From contig JBAMDO010000576.1 in assembly GCA_037074765.1 (NCBI GenBank), forward strand, positions 434,001 to 498,000: 64,000 nucleotides of DNA, in the 5' to 3' direction. The position numbers and the translations under genes are program-made. The notes under the pieces are model-generated. The model was not told where the DNA came from. It made no database searches and saw only the letters and a program-made list of their open reading frames with translations. Below are positions 27,668-39,890 of this stretch, piece by piece (the first letter of the stretch is position 1; every line of letters starts with the position of its first letter). Source of the stretch: Mansonella perstans. Taxonomy: Eukaryota; Nematoda; Chromadorea; Rhabditida; Onchocercidae.

Positions 27668-29298
27668 CCTCATAATACTGTATTACTTTTCTTTACTTGT
27701 TTTCCTCAGGAAAGTTCAATTCTCGTCAGCTGTGATTTCATTAAAAATTTTTTTTCATTCACGTTACTTTCCGTTATACATGTTTATTAATATTGTATGT
27801 TAGCATATGACTATTCTATTTTATTCCTTCATGAGTTCCGGTTTTCATATGAACTTTTTTTTTTTCGAAAATAATAGTTTCATCAAACTTCTGATAGATT
27901 CAGAGCTGTACTGTTTGTCACAGACAATCTGAATGATTCTATTAGGACAAAAAGTTTTCAACTTTTAACATTGTAATGTTTAGTTTGTTTTACTGCCATA
28001 TCATTTAATTTTCATTAAATGAAATGATTTACTGTGATGGGCTAGAATTTGACAATTAATTTAAAAATTTTGAACTGAATAGAATAGAAAAGTATCAGTT
28101 CAATTCAATCAGTCATGATAATTGTAGCTGGGAAATGAATAATAATGTAATAATAGTAGCATTTGAGAATACTACCACTATTTTTTGACTGTGATGACTG
28201 AAATCACTTTCCTAGTGAATAAAATTGAAAAAAATTCGATTAATGTGTTTGAGAAAAAATAAAATATATTTAAAGTAAGAGAATTGCATGTAATTTTCCA
28301 TGCAAACTTAGTTAAAATTTAAAATTGCGGGACTTTTCAGTTAGAAGTTATGGAACTCCGTTACAGTCATTTTCCGCTGTCGTAAGTTTGTTTTCAACTT
28401 TTGATGGAGTGTAAAGCATATATTATTTAATTTAGAATTTAGATAAGGCAATTTTTTAGTATGGAATTATAGTTCGTAGACGAATATATGAGATGTTATT
28501 TGTAAATTATATTTATTAACATTAAAATTTCAGAATGTTACTTTGAAAAATGGGATGACCTAAACAAATATTCAACAAAATCGGTTCAAATTAGTATTAC
28601 CAATGCTGCATTACAACATGAAATAAAATTGGCATAAAACAGTAAAGTTTATTAATATTTTTTGCGTCAAGTGTGAACAGGTCTTAGTTGCTGCATCACA
28701 GATCTTGTTAATAAATTAATAAGTAAATAAATAGCACATAAGTTAATTGAGAGATAACCTGAATTTAAGGACTTATATTCAAATGATCAAGTCAATAATC
28801 GTATTATCGACCAGAAAGAATAAATATCGGAAAACAGATAATGCTAAATTCTTATTTTAACAAATCATAAATGAATAGCTTATCGAATAACTTAAGAATC
28901 GGAAAATAAATATATGAAGTAAAATAATTTATTAAAAACAAATAAGTGGGGCAAATGAATCGAGTTCAACTAATTCCGAAACTTCGGCTGTATTAGTGGT
29001 TTTCATAAAAAAACATGTTAATTAAGCATTGGAAAAAAGTTTCCGTTGAATATTAGTTTCTCATAACGGTTAAAAGCCAAAGAAATAAATGCATTGATTA
29101 AAACTAATGGAAACTAAAAATAATTAAGTAGATCAATCGATTTGCAATAATTTCTTTAAGTACCTATTACTTGAGGATTTTTACAACCTTTTTTTTTCAA
29201 GCAGTAATAATAATTGTTTCAGCAAAATTATACACAAAAATGAAGAAAGACATTAAATTGAGCAAAATTGTACAAAGCAATTCTATATTTATGGGAAA
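27668..29298. other. Intergenic region after R-Ras
   Basis: AT-rich sequence between the R-Ras stop and the terminal exon of the minus-strand gene. Several AATAAA hexamers occur, for example near 28217. No coding signal seen. Confidence 0.5.
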
Positions 29299-29454
29299 TC
29301 ATGCGAAAAGTTTGGCTGGAGTTCCTCGCGCAACCTGAATAATGTGATCAGCAACGTTACCTCGTAATGTCCAGGCCAGTGAACGCAATGAAATCCCACG
29401 TTCACAAATTGTTCGTGGCACATTAACTGGTACCACGGTTTTCCGCGTATTTAC
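29299..29454 (-). CDS. Terminal coding exon of a minus-strand gene, probably the one at 30148-32782
   Basis: A clean last exon: acceptor TTCTAG, then 51 codons reading VNTRKTVVPVNVPRTICERG to the end ARGTPAKLFA and TGA. The composition is clearly protein-like (ISLRSLAWTLRGNVADHIIQ). It must be entered in phase 0, whereas the last recognised upstream exon (ending at 30148) leaves phase 2, so an exon between 29460 and 30147 is missing from the model or the two belong to different transcripts. A minus-strand ORF at 29679-29867 and an open frame around 30010-30075 are candidates. Family not recognised. Confidence 0.55.
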   Translation of the reverse strand, partial: VNTRKTVVPVNVPRTICERGISLRSLAWTLRGNVADHIIQVARGTPAKLFA

Positions 29455-30147
29455 CTAGAATAATTCAGGACAGAAGTACAAAAGATTTGAAAGTACGAAT
29501 TAGCATTTTTCATTTACGAAAATTAGATCACCCTTTCTTTTTTTTTTTTGGTAATTACACTGTTATACAGACCAGACCGTTTCAAATACCGTTTACTTTA
29601 AAAATCTCTCAAAAATGTCTTAGACTTTAAAAGTGCAACACTGAAATATCCATAGAAATGGATGAAAAAGTTGAAAGTTCAGTAGACCTCAATTATGTGT
29701 ATGATGATTTTATCCATCATCGTTGAATATCCTCTCTTCCAGTTTCCTGGATCATTCCCGAATACCGGCACATACAGAAATCTAAAAACTCTTCTCATCA
29801 TCACTGAATGTTTACCCAGAAGACTAACTAAACTTCTGTGGAATAAATCAAATTCAGAAAATTTCAATATTGATCAATTCAGTTCTTTTGCATGAAGAAA
29901 AGTTTTAGAATTCCCCAAGTAATTCAATACTTTTGAAGGTGTTATAACTGTTGTACTGTGGATGTTCTCCACAGTTGTAAGAGTCCTTTGATTTACTCCT
30001 CTACGAGAATTTAATAGAATAACTAAGATTAGAGAGATCTGTTCGTCGATGAGTCCTCATTGATCTGGTATCATCTTCACATTCGTTGGGGTCTAATCTA
30101 AGCATGTTATGCAGTCTGTATCATTTTCTTGTAAAGCAAATCATTAC

Positions 30148-32782
30148 TTATCAGTAGCCAATATGGCAGTATACATGCCACAATTTCCTCTTCTATCTTT
30201 ATCTAAATATGCTGGCAGATCGATTAGTATCACTTCATCGCGGAATTTTTTAAACAATTCAGCGTCCAAATAAGCCCTCATATCCTTATCCAACGTCGGT
30301 ATTACCAATATCTAAAATAGCTTGTCAAAACGAAACAAATTAAAATACAAAAACAAGAGAAACTCCGATCATGTCTAACACAAATGCAATAAATGTATAT
30401 TAATGACTATTTTGATGCTTAAATCCATAATTAAAAACAACACAACTTGACAATTTCTCTAATGTACAACAAAGAATCAAGTCACAAAAACACTCTAAAT
30501 AGCATTCTACAGATTTCATAATTTCGTTTAGCTAATCTAGCTAATTCTAATTACTAACCATTTTTTACTGATTCCCAACTTTAACACTAAATTTTATTTT
30601 GGGATTTAAAATTGCCTAAAAAAAAGAACTCTGTTATCTAAAAACTAATCCCCAAGATGTTCCAACCTGATCATCAATAAAAGACATAACGTCATCCAGT
30701 CGTAATTGTGTCGTATTCATCGGATTATCCACGACAGTCACCTGCAGCATATTTGATCATGTCAAAAAATTTGGTCATGGCAAAATGAATATAATAAAAT
30801 GATGAAATAACGAAAATTTATTGTATTTCTTACTTAACATAGAATACATACGAGGAACGATGTAAATATCATGTTAAGTTTCAATATTTCAAAGAGGGAA
30901 TTATAAAGAAATGACAGAAAAAGCAAATTTGCCTATTTAAAAAGATTCATGGAAACTGAAGGACGAAATACGCAAGGTAACTTTTGCTATTAAAATTTCA
31001 AAAAGTGAAGAAATAAATGGGTGAAATTATAGATGTATATACATTTCCCGAGACGAATAATGTAAAATACGTGTGACAATGCAATGCCCAATAAAAATTT
31101 CAAATTTAATTATTTCAAGCAAAAGTTTCGAAAACTTCTATACGATAATTTAATTAAAAAACAAATACCTTCCTGAATGCGTTGAACAGTTTGATCATGA
31201 TAGCCCATTCTGGTAATATCCCTTGGTTTTCATCCAATACCCTCTAAAAATGAGAAACAGACTACTTTTTAAGTCATCAAAATCTAAATGTTGTGTTCAA
31301 TGGTTCGCGTGTATTTACCAGTGACATTTACGAGACTTCATTACAATTTGATTATAGTAAGAAGAGTTCATACTATAAAAGTATTCAAAGTATTTGCAGG
31401 GCTTATCTAAAATCTCCAAGAAATAATAAGTTCATTAGTTGGTCATTTTTAGTCTCCCACAATCCCTGCAACTTTACATCACTGGTATTTTGCAGAAAAA
31501 TTTTGGATTAAATTTCGCAGGTATGTGAAGGATTTGTTTTAAGACACGATAAATTCCCAAAGATCAATCAAATATTTCTTTTATAAAATCAGTAGAAGAC
31601 CATATAGCAGCGAAGTTTCTAGCGCAGTTGAAAACCATCGTACAACTTTTCATCATGAAATAATTTTTTGAAGTTCCTTACAAACCTTATCAATGATAGC
31701 TCTGTTGATACCGTTATCGACGACGTGCTGTGCGGAAAGTATCAATTCTAATTCTTTTTTATCAACGCGAATTTTATAGTCTTCAATGAATCGCTTAATA
31801 CTTTCATCGATTTGTCTTGCGGCGATCGTAGCAAGATTAGGAGGCCTCGAATTGATTTAATACAAATGTTTTTTAATCTTTTTGCTTGTTTGAAGTATTT
31901 TTTAATTCAGCATCGTAAATTTTTCCGATTAGGAGAGAAAAATGATCATTTTAGTACTATTCTTTGCACTATATTGACCAAGTTTGCTTGATTGTTAAAT
32001 ACGTTTTCATTACGTATGGCTAGACATTTTGTGGTCAACTTCTAAGCTTTCGGAAAAAGTTAATTTTTTAAGCTTTGCCAGCAAACTTGCAGTATTTTGC
32101 AAACTTGCTTAGAGCTTGCAAAAATACAATATCAACATTGCCGATATAGATCTTTTACCCTTATTTCAATTAAACAATGCAGCTAATATTTTCTGGAAAT
32201 GCTTCAGAAGAAATACAACAAAAGAAAAGAATTCACCTATAGGAAAACTTTACAAGTTGCCGTACACCAAATGGCGCAAAATCTCTAATATTGATATCAT
32301 AGACAGATGCTTGAATCAAAGCATCTAATGGTAAGCGTGATTTCACAGACGTACTTCTTCCATCCAAATACGGCAGTGTATGCTTATCGGCAAGTACTAC
32401 TACGTTATCATGTTCTGTAAAAAAATCAGACACATGTTGAAATTTGACCAGAATGAAAGAAATTTACATGCATTTAAAATTTTGCAACTTTTAAACAACT
32501 GAAATTATATATCTGAACTAAATTTTCTATCTCGAATTTAACCTGCCATAATCCACAAAATCTAAAATAAATAAAGCTATCATCTGCCTATCGAAAGTGC
32601 CATTCATTTTGATCTCTAATTCTAGTTCCTTCCAGCAAGAAAAATGTACTACATTTCTCGGTCAGCATGATAAATTATTTTATAAATAACAATTTCATCT
32701 TAACTCATTACCATGTATTGTTTTTGCAAATTCGATTTGAAATGCAATGATTGTCTCAAATAGATCGTGATAAGTATTATCC
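30148..32782 (-). CDS. Unrecognised multi-exon gene
   Basis: Six minus-strand exons join with consistent phases: 32782..32712, 32414..32237, 31845..31686, 31243..31169, 30741..30667, 30311..30148. They encode about 241 residues. Stretches include EHDNVVVLADKHTLPYLDGR, IRDFAPFGVRQLVKFSYRPP, NLATIAARQIDESIKRFIED, LDENQGILPEWAIMIKLFNA and FRDEVILIDLPAYLDKDRRG. There is no membrane segment, signal peptide or coiled coil in this part, and it looks like a soluble folded protein. The 5' end (entry phase 2 at 32782) and the 3' junction are missing. Acceptors are TTTTCAG, TTACAG, TTTTTAG, CTGCAG and TTTTAG, plus one weak ATTCGAG before 31845 that is required by the frame. I do not recognise the family and offer no function; its exon structure argues for a host gene and not a viral or transposon remnant. 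Confidence 0.65.
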
Positions 32783-33745
32783 CTGAAAAGATAGCTATTT
32801 ACTTCCACATACTTATAAAAAAAATTGCAGATCAAAGACAGCAGACTTCAAAAATAAAGAAAAAACTGAAGCAACATGCTTTCAGCAATTTGAAAAACGG
32901 TGCAGTCGGGTAATTTGAGCATTTGAATTGAAAAAGATTTTTCTCTTCGGATTTATAGTCTAAGAAGAAATGTGAAAACTCTTAACTGAGATTATGAGCA
33001 CAAATAATTCAATATTTCTTATTATCCTTTAACTGCTTCCTCGCATTGATTTCATATGAAACATTTGTTTATTTGATTATATATCAAACTGGTTATCAAA
33101 ATCCTTCAAAACTGGCGAATAGGATTTTTAGACAAAAAATTTGAATTACATTTGCGTTTTTCGAGAACCTACTACTTCCCATTTCTTCTTAGCATTAATC
33201 AAAAATCCTCAAAAAAGTTTTTTTTTCAAACGATCTCTGACCCCGTGCCAGTTGCTCCGAAAAAAGAATTAACAATACGATTGAATATCACCAAAACTGG
33301 TTTTAGTAGTATACCGATGAATGATCAATCTCACATCAGCTCAAATCTCACATCTCACGGTCAACTGTCCAGAAATGGAACTGTTGGCTTAGAATGATTA
33401 CATTCTGGCATAATTGGTTTTTTTGGTTGATGGTTAGTATAGGAATATCAAGAATATAGGAACTGTCCAGTGTTGAAATACAACAGTTTTTCATGGTTAT
33501 TATTAGGAGCGATAAAAGCCAATAAAAGCCATAAAAATGAGCTAGTTCTGAAGGAATTGAAGGAATTTGGCAATCAATTTGGTAATATAAGTAATAAAAC
33601 AATCAATTTGCATAAGCTTATTTTTGAGATTTTAACTAGATGCTACACATGGAATCACTAAAAGGAAACACATTAGAAATAATAAACAACACCGGACTGC
33701 TTATATCGATAATTATTAGTTCAATCAAGAGCTTCATATGTCAGC
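32783..33745. other. Upstream region of the unrecognised minus-strand gene
   Basis: Should contain the missing 5' exons of the gene at 30148-32782, but none could be proved. A plus-strand frame at about 33190-33397 reads protein-like (DPVPVAPKKELTIRLNITK up to GTVGLE and a stop). An antisense frame in the same place contains ATGTGSEI, which superficially resembles iron alcohol dehydrogenases. Neither could be linked to neighbouring exons. Confidence 0.35.
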
Positions 33746-34181
33746 TTAGACTAGACTAGATGATATTTGTTCAAACGAGGATAAAATCATTACAACAAAC
33801 CATATAGATGGTGCTGACAGCACAATAAGCGCCCGACCAGGCTTATGCACGTTGAAAAATTCTGCCTGTATTCGTTGAGTAATCAGTAGAAGTAAAGCAC
33901 TGATAATATATGCCATACAATGGTACCACGGTTGATGGCCACTGTAGTAGAACATCATCAGATAAAAGGAAGGTAGTGGATGCGGTGGCGTTTGTCACTA
34001 ACTGGATCGTTACCAGCACATTTTTATATCCCAGTTGTGCGGTAATGAATCCTTTCATATTTCTGCTGTATTGCTATTGCTGTTGCGTTTTCTTGTTAAC
34101 GAAAGAAATGGGCGGATAATGGATAGATGTCAAAGCTGAAGGTTCAAAATCCGGAAAAGTAGAGTTCACGCATAAATTCAT
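33746..34181 (-). other. Unresolved coding signal, possibly a small membrane protein or decayed gene
   Basis: An ATG at 34181 opens a frame MNLCVNSTFPDFEPSALTSI followed by HYPPISF and a possible GTTAAC donor. Downstream, two overlapping frames are also protein-like: one reads GFITAQLGYKNVLVTIQLVT, and the next, ending at 33746, reads MMFYYSGHQPWYHCMAYIIS with two hydrophobic segments separated by QRIQAEFFNVHKPGR. The pieces suggest an N-glycosylated ectodomain (NST) and membrane helices. Obvious donors and acceptors that keep frame were not found, so this could be a gene with very short introns or one with frameshifts. Confidence 0.3.
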
Positions 34182-36091
34182 CGTCCACTGTCATTGTTGC
34201 TGTTGTTTCGTTGATTTTCATGGGTAATTAGGTTGCAATCTCGGCTTCTTAGTTGTGCCTGAACACACCAATTCATCATGCTCCGAAAAACTAGGATTTT
34301 ATACCCTCCGGGAAACAGGAGCGGTTTTATCCACAGATCTGCACTACTACTGCTATAAGTACTGTTACTACTATTACTACCATTAATCACTACTGCCGAT
34401 ACCACTAACCCTATTAATACTACTAATGCTACTATTGCTGCTACTAACTACTCAGTCAGCCCCAGTAGGTCAAACAGCAACAGCAATTCGAAATATCCCA
34501 AAATTTTCTGGATTTTTGGAGCAAAAAAACCAGTTTTACAAGGAAAAGAAATCCTTTTCAGAATTAAATGGGCTGTTTCGCCTTAATTTTGCGAAAAAAC
34601 AATGCTGAGTGCAGTACAAATGTATTGTTAATCCCATGATTAGTGATCTAAAAAATAATTCTGCTAAACAAAAAACATTCTCAAAATTCTAAATTTCAAC
34701 CAACCAACCAAATCCGTGATATTCAATTCTTTGTTAGGAGCAACGAGCTACCACCATCTAATTACCAATCAGCTAACTAATTAACTATTATGTATCCCCG
34801 ATGCAGTGCTTCAGATGAAGTTTTCACAGATCACCGTATTGATGCCAGATAATTGAAACTCATCCATTTTAAGTGGCTCTGCTTTTTTTTTCTTTTTTCA
34901 ATGAATTCCGGCAAAGATAGGTTTGCTTCTCGTGTTTTTTCATGTTTGGATTATATATTTTTTCACGTTTTAATTTTGAAAACAGATAAAAGATAACCGA
35001 ATACTGACGCAAGAAACACGCATTATTAACATCAAAATTGTTGAAAGACCTCAATTTCATTTAAGCATTCCGAATGATGAATAGAACTCTTGGTTGTCTA
35101 TGGATGGCAATAAGACTTAGGCTCACTCAATATCACGGCTTTGAAGACATTGAGTGCGGCAAGAACTGTGGGAGGAATCAAAAGCGATTACCACAGACAA
35201 TAAATGTTGATGGCGTATTTGGAAAACGCAGCAAATGATAAAGGAAGATGAATCGTAGTTGGGCTCTCGTTTAAATTTAAATATATATTCGTTGAAAATC
35301 ACCGAAAGTCAAGCAATCTCTCTTTTGTAATAATACAAAGCTTTTTTGCCATCATAAAACGTATCTATTATTTTTCATTTGATCATCAAGTCTGTTGTTC
35401 ATATGGATTCTGATGGATGATTTGCGGTAGCATTGGCAGAAGAATAATCCTGCACAGCCAAAAAGAATGATTAAGCTTTAAAAGTTATTAAAAAGCAAGA
35501 CTTCAGCAAATGGCCAGGAGAATACGAAACAGTTGTGATATCATTTATTAAACTCGGAAAAAATAGCTTTACCTCGAGAAAATACTGGACTGTATCGTTT
35601 AGCAAGAATACTCTAAAAAGAAAGAAAAACAATGTCAGCATACTCGTTCTGTTGCAAGAGTTCGCGGGTGAATTTAAAAGCGGGAAGTCTGTTCTTTCTT
35701 ACCCATGAAATCAATAAAAGGAAACAGATATGCAATATACATTACTTTCATTATTATTTTATTGTTGTTCATAGGAATTCAATAAACATGGAAAGTTCCT
35801 GAGTCTTTCAATCTAAAACAAAAAAAAGAAAATCGACAACTCTCCATTTTTTGGCCATAAAAACGTAGTTTTTTTTTGCTTTACTGTTCTCAAAATTCAA
35901 AATATAATGTGAAAAGTAACGAAGAGATCAAGAGAAAATAAGGCAAGTCCGAATAAGTTATCCTTTTAAAGAAAAAATGTGATGCACAAATTAATAAAAA
36001 TTCTTTATTAACTAAATTTATTATTACCAAATTCAGCACTGTAATTTGTTCTTCCATTCGACAATCTATTTATCTATCTGTCTAATTTATC

Positions 36092-36133
<42 letters not shown>

Positions 36134-37497
36134 TAATCTTTGGAAATGCTTCGAAAAGCAATTAAAAACATTAAAAAACAGTTGCAAGAAAAAGTAAGCA
36201 CAAAATAGAATTTATAATTTTTTTAAATTCTCAAAAATTACAAACATTCATCGCACAAGTCCAAAATATTTGATGTATTCTGTATCAGGCATTTTATTTC
36301 CATTAAATCAATATATCGACATCATCCAGAAACATCCTTATAAGCGGAAATGAGTCTGTTGATATAGTTCATAAGTGCTAATTGCTGCTATGTTGCATTG
36401 TTTTCATTTCAAGATGTAATTTATGTTCTTTTCCCGTTTCATTAATATCGCTAAAAAGAAAGGCCGATACACTGTACAAATCCACAAAACAGGTTTACAA
36501 TAAGCAAAAAAGAAGCACTCTATACGAACCACCTTTTCGCTGAAATTTGAGTCGAGCGTGCCATGTTGTTGCATCCGGGTCAAATGCATGTCAGTCAAGT
36601 GAAAACATCGCCGGGTACTTGTTGTCATCCTTCATTAATCAAACTTCGATTACAAAACCTACGAAATTGCAAACATGCATTTTTTTCATTGTACTTCTCA
36701 CAAACACTGTCAAAAACATCCCGGATATCAATACAATCAACGACCCCCAAAAGGCCGTTGTTACTGGCGCTATTCTTTTTCCTTTCCCTGCCTCATTGTT
36801 GTTGACATTTTAATTTCACTATCGCTTTTAGATATGAAAGGTCATCAAAAGATAACGTTTTTGGGGCACTTCCTGTTATGAGTGATTTCAAACTCCGCAT
36901 TGGGTGACAGGACCTCTCCTTTCCTGATCGATGTAGAAACAGGTACTACTGCTGATATCTTGTAATTAAAACATACCACTTTGTCCCCTTCTTCCCATTA
37001 TCTGCTTGATTTATTTTCTCTTTTTCTCGAGAATGTTTATACAATGTCGACTAGGGCTACCATCTTATGTTTATAAATAATTTTTGCCTTGACAAACAGA
37101 AAACTTTGAGTTCTATTAACCGCGACAGGTTAAATCAAAAACGCTTGACATTTCTTCCACAAAACAATATTCAGCTAATAAATTTTATTTGATTTTCTGC
37201 TTACAATCCGAAATTTTTGAAAGACTTTGTTGAGAAAAATAATATTATAAGAAAGGTGAGAAACAGTAATAAACAACTGCAATAAATAAAATTCTTGCGC
37301 AAACGTATACGAGGAGAAAATTTATTTGAAATCATGATGTGAGAGTTATCAATGAGACTAATGGAAATAGTAGTCTCATTGATTCTTGTCACTGATTCAT
37401 TGAACTTTAGAAAACTAAAGGTACTGGAAATAAATATTTTGATTTGGATACCAGCATAGTTTCCAATTAAAGAGACTATAATTGATCATAACTGCAG
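34182..37497. other. Region without a supported gene
   Basis: Contains a degenerate ACT/ACC trinucleotide-rich patch around 34340-34450, a long (AT)n microsatellite, and overlapping ORFs on both strands at 36400-36880 where GC is locally higher. None of these ORFs resembles a known family or has supporting splice sites. The 3' UTR of TFIIE beta should occupy the right end. Confidence 0.45.
36100..36130. repeat. (TA)15 microsatellite
   Basis: Perfect alternating T and A, preceded by degenerate TCTATTTA-like repeats from about 36065. Confidence 0.92.
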
Positions 37498-39879
37498 TTA
37501 AGCTGAATAATCTTCTAAAACATCAGTTAAATGTTCATTATGAACTTTCCGACTTGTTCGACGCCGTGGAAGTTTTCTTTTTGGTGGTGCAAAAGTTGCT
37601 TTCTTCGGTCCTAAATCTTTCATTACATCAATTCCATGTTTCTGGAGATATTCTTCGATCTTTGTCTCGTCCAAATGATCAACAGATGCGTTTCGCCATA
37701 AACTTTTGAATTCTGCAAAAATGCAAGACAGATTTAAGCAAGATTAAACGATACTTTTTCAAAATTATATGAGAAAGATAGAAAGTCTCACCAGCTTTCC
37801 TTCACAACCAGACTTGTGAAAATTTCACTTCTTTCGAGAATTTACCTATTCAATACCCTACTGTTCCTATACAAATGAAAAATTTCTCCAACAATCACTG
37901 CAGCTGATGAAATTCAATATTGTATCACTCATTATCATAAGTTTTTTCCATACAAACCATCCCAATTCCTAATAAACAATGTGAATTAGAATTATTTCAA
38001 TTTGAAAAAATAAATGAATTACTTTTAGACAACGAATGACGCAGTAAAACAAAATAAACCCAAAAATTTCTTGGTGTGCGAACAGACAGAATATCTTACT
38101 TTCATCAACTTCGTAGTCGGTATCAGGATCATTATAAAAATAAACATGGTCTTTACGCTTATTGATCACCGTCTGTACATCAATCACAACATTACTAAGT
38201 GCCTGAAACAAATAAGACTTGGATAAATTTGATAGATGAACAGCATCTGGACAGATTTCAACCATCATTCATACTCAGTTGTTAAAATCAACAGCTTTTA
38301 ATATACCATACTTCTAAAAGAAAACTTACGAATTAGTAAAAATGTTAAATTTATATAAAAACCTCAATGTGCTTTTCAGCAGCCGGTATGCATTCATTGA
38401 GATCAGATAATAAAATGCCGCCTCTTCCTTCTGTGTGATATTTTTTTAACAATGCTAATAAAGAATTCTTTCCCTTGATTTTGTATGGTGGCTTGAAAAG
38501 ATATTTCCCATTTTCATCAACAGTTAATCGTGGATTCATCGGCAAAGACTAAATCCAAATTCAATTTTCATTCAAATATTAGATCAAGAAGTCAGATTAA
38601 CAGCTCAGGAATATAAGTTCGATCTTCCTCGTCAAAATTTAGGAAAAACATAACTATTTTTAAAGTTTGTAATGAAATTTTTAAAATTTCATTAACATTT
38701 TCTAACTACGAATAAAAGTGGAAAATAAAATTCTCCACAAGATCGAATTAAAATGGAAATCACAAACTATTACTAAATACTGACTTCCTGAAGCCATAGT
38801 TCAGATTTCTTTCCAAGGTCATATATCTGCAATTCCTCAAGTATCTCCTTCAAACTTAGTGGCCATTGTTGCGATGATAAATGTCGTTTCTAAAAGGAAC
38901 GAAATGAAAAAGGTAGCGGCAATAAGACTTAACATATGTAAACTGGATTCAATAATTAATAAAAACAATATCCACTGAGATTTACCAATGGATATCTCAT
39001 GATTCTAACTATTACATCATTCTATTTATATTAGATTTTGACAAACACCAATCAAAAAAGGGAAAAATTGCCTCTTAAAAATTGCTAACTGTGACTATTT
39101 CAGTTGAACATACATTTATCCTCAGCTTGTATATATAACTGTTGTAAATTGAAATAATCAACAAGCAAAAAAAGACCATTGGTAAAAACAGTAGAACAAT
39201 GGGATTTACATTATTACCTTCATATAATCAACAATTTTTGCCATTGTTCCAAAATTTACAGCATTTGATGCTGAATGAGAAGGAGCATTTTTAAAATTGC
39301 AATCGGATAAAGCTGAAAAAATGAAATTTTATTTAGAGAAAAATTACTGTTCTCGCAAAATGCTATAGCAGAAACTTTTCAAAATACCATTTATTCATAA
39401 ACGATTAGTAAAATTTTGATGTCAATGTAAACACAAGCTAATAATAAATTCATAAGTCAATGCACAATTTTTCACGTAAGTTAAAAGTAATATCTAATAT
39501 CATTTATTGTGCAAATAAAGATTGAATCTTAATAAAAGGTCAATTATTTGATAAGATTGAATGCATATACAAATTAATTAAGTGCAGACATGAAAAACTT
39601 ACATTTAGTTGATAAATGTGAATCATTATATGTTTTACGTTTTTTCTTTCGACTTGCTTCAGCACTAAAATTTACAAATATTACAATTACCATATATCAA
39701 TTCTGAATGGTAAGCAAGAAATGAAAGAAACGCAAAAAATGAAGAAACGTAAAAAACGAAGAAACGTACTCGTAAGTGGAATGAGACGTGGATGCTGTAC
39801 TTTTTCGAACTACTTCAAGAGCTTGTGAAGCTCGAGCTTTGAATGCTGCTTGTTGTTTCAGTAGTGCTGAATCCATCAT
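37498..39879 (-). CDS. GTF2E2: General transcription factor IIE subunit 2 (TFIIE beta)
   Basis: Small subunit of TFIIE, which recruits TFIIH to the RNA polymerase II pre-initiation complex and helps promoter opening. Model (minus): 39879..39770, 39664..39603, 39312..39218, 38889..38785, 38548..38363, 38202..38100, 37712..37498; 291 residues, equal to human TFIIE beta. Visible in order: Ala/Arg-rich start MMDSALLKQQAAFKARASQA, a Lys-rich nuclear-localisation-like block ASRKKKRK, the first winged helix (MAKIVDYMKKRHLSSQQWPL), the second winged helix (LFKPPYKIKGKNSLLALLKK, GGILLSDLNECIP), then FYNDPD, SLWRNASVDHLDETKIEEYL, a GPKKA segment, and the basic C-terminus ending HNEHLTDVLEDYSA. All phases agree. 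An acceptor-like TTACAG lies 4 bases before the ATG. The nearest neighbour on the same strand, eIF2D, is 2 kb upstream. Confidence 0.96.
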
Positions 39880-39883
39880 AATC

Positions 39884-39890
39884 CTGTAAT
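39884..39890 (-). promoter_or_regulatory. Acceptor-like site next to the TFIIE beta ATG (possible SL trans-splice site)
   Basis: On the minus strand GATTACAG ends 4 bases before the ATG at 39879. An AG acceptor this close to a start codon is typical of nematode spliced-leader addition; not proved here. Confidence 0.45.

Noticed and set aside
33180..33330. Antisense ATGTGSEI resembling the iron alcohol dehydrogenase nucleotide-binding motif
   Set aside because: The resemblance covers eight residues only, the frame stops two codons later, and no other part of that enzyme family is present nearby.
36403..36881. Several overlapping ORFs on both strands in a locally GC-richer patch
   Set aside because: Five frames are open at once with no conserved motif; I could not choose a coding frame or find splice partners.
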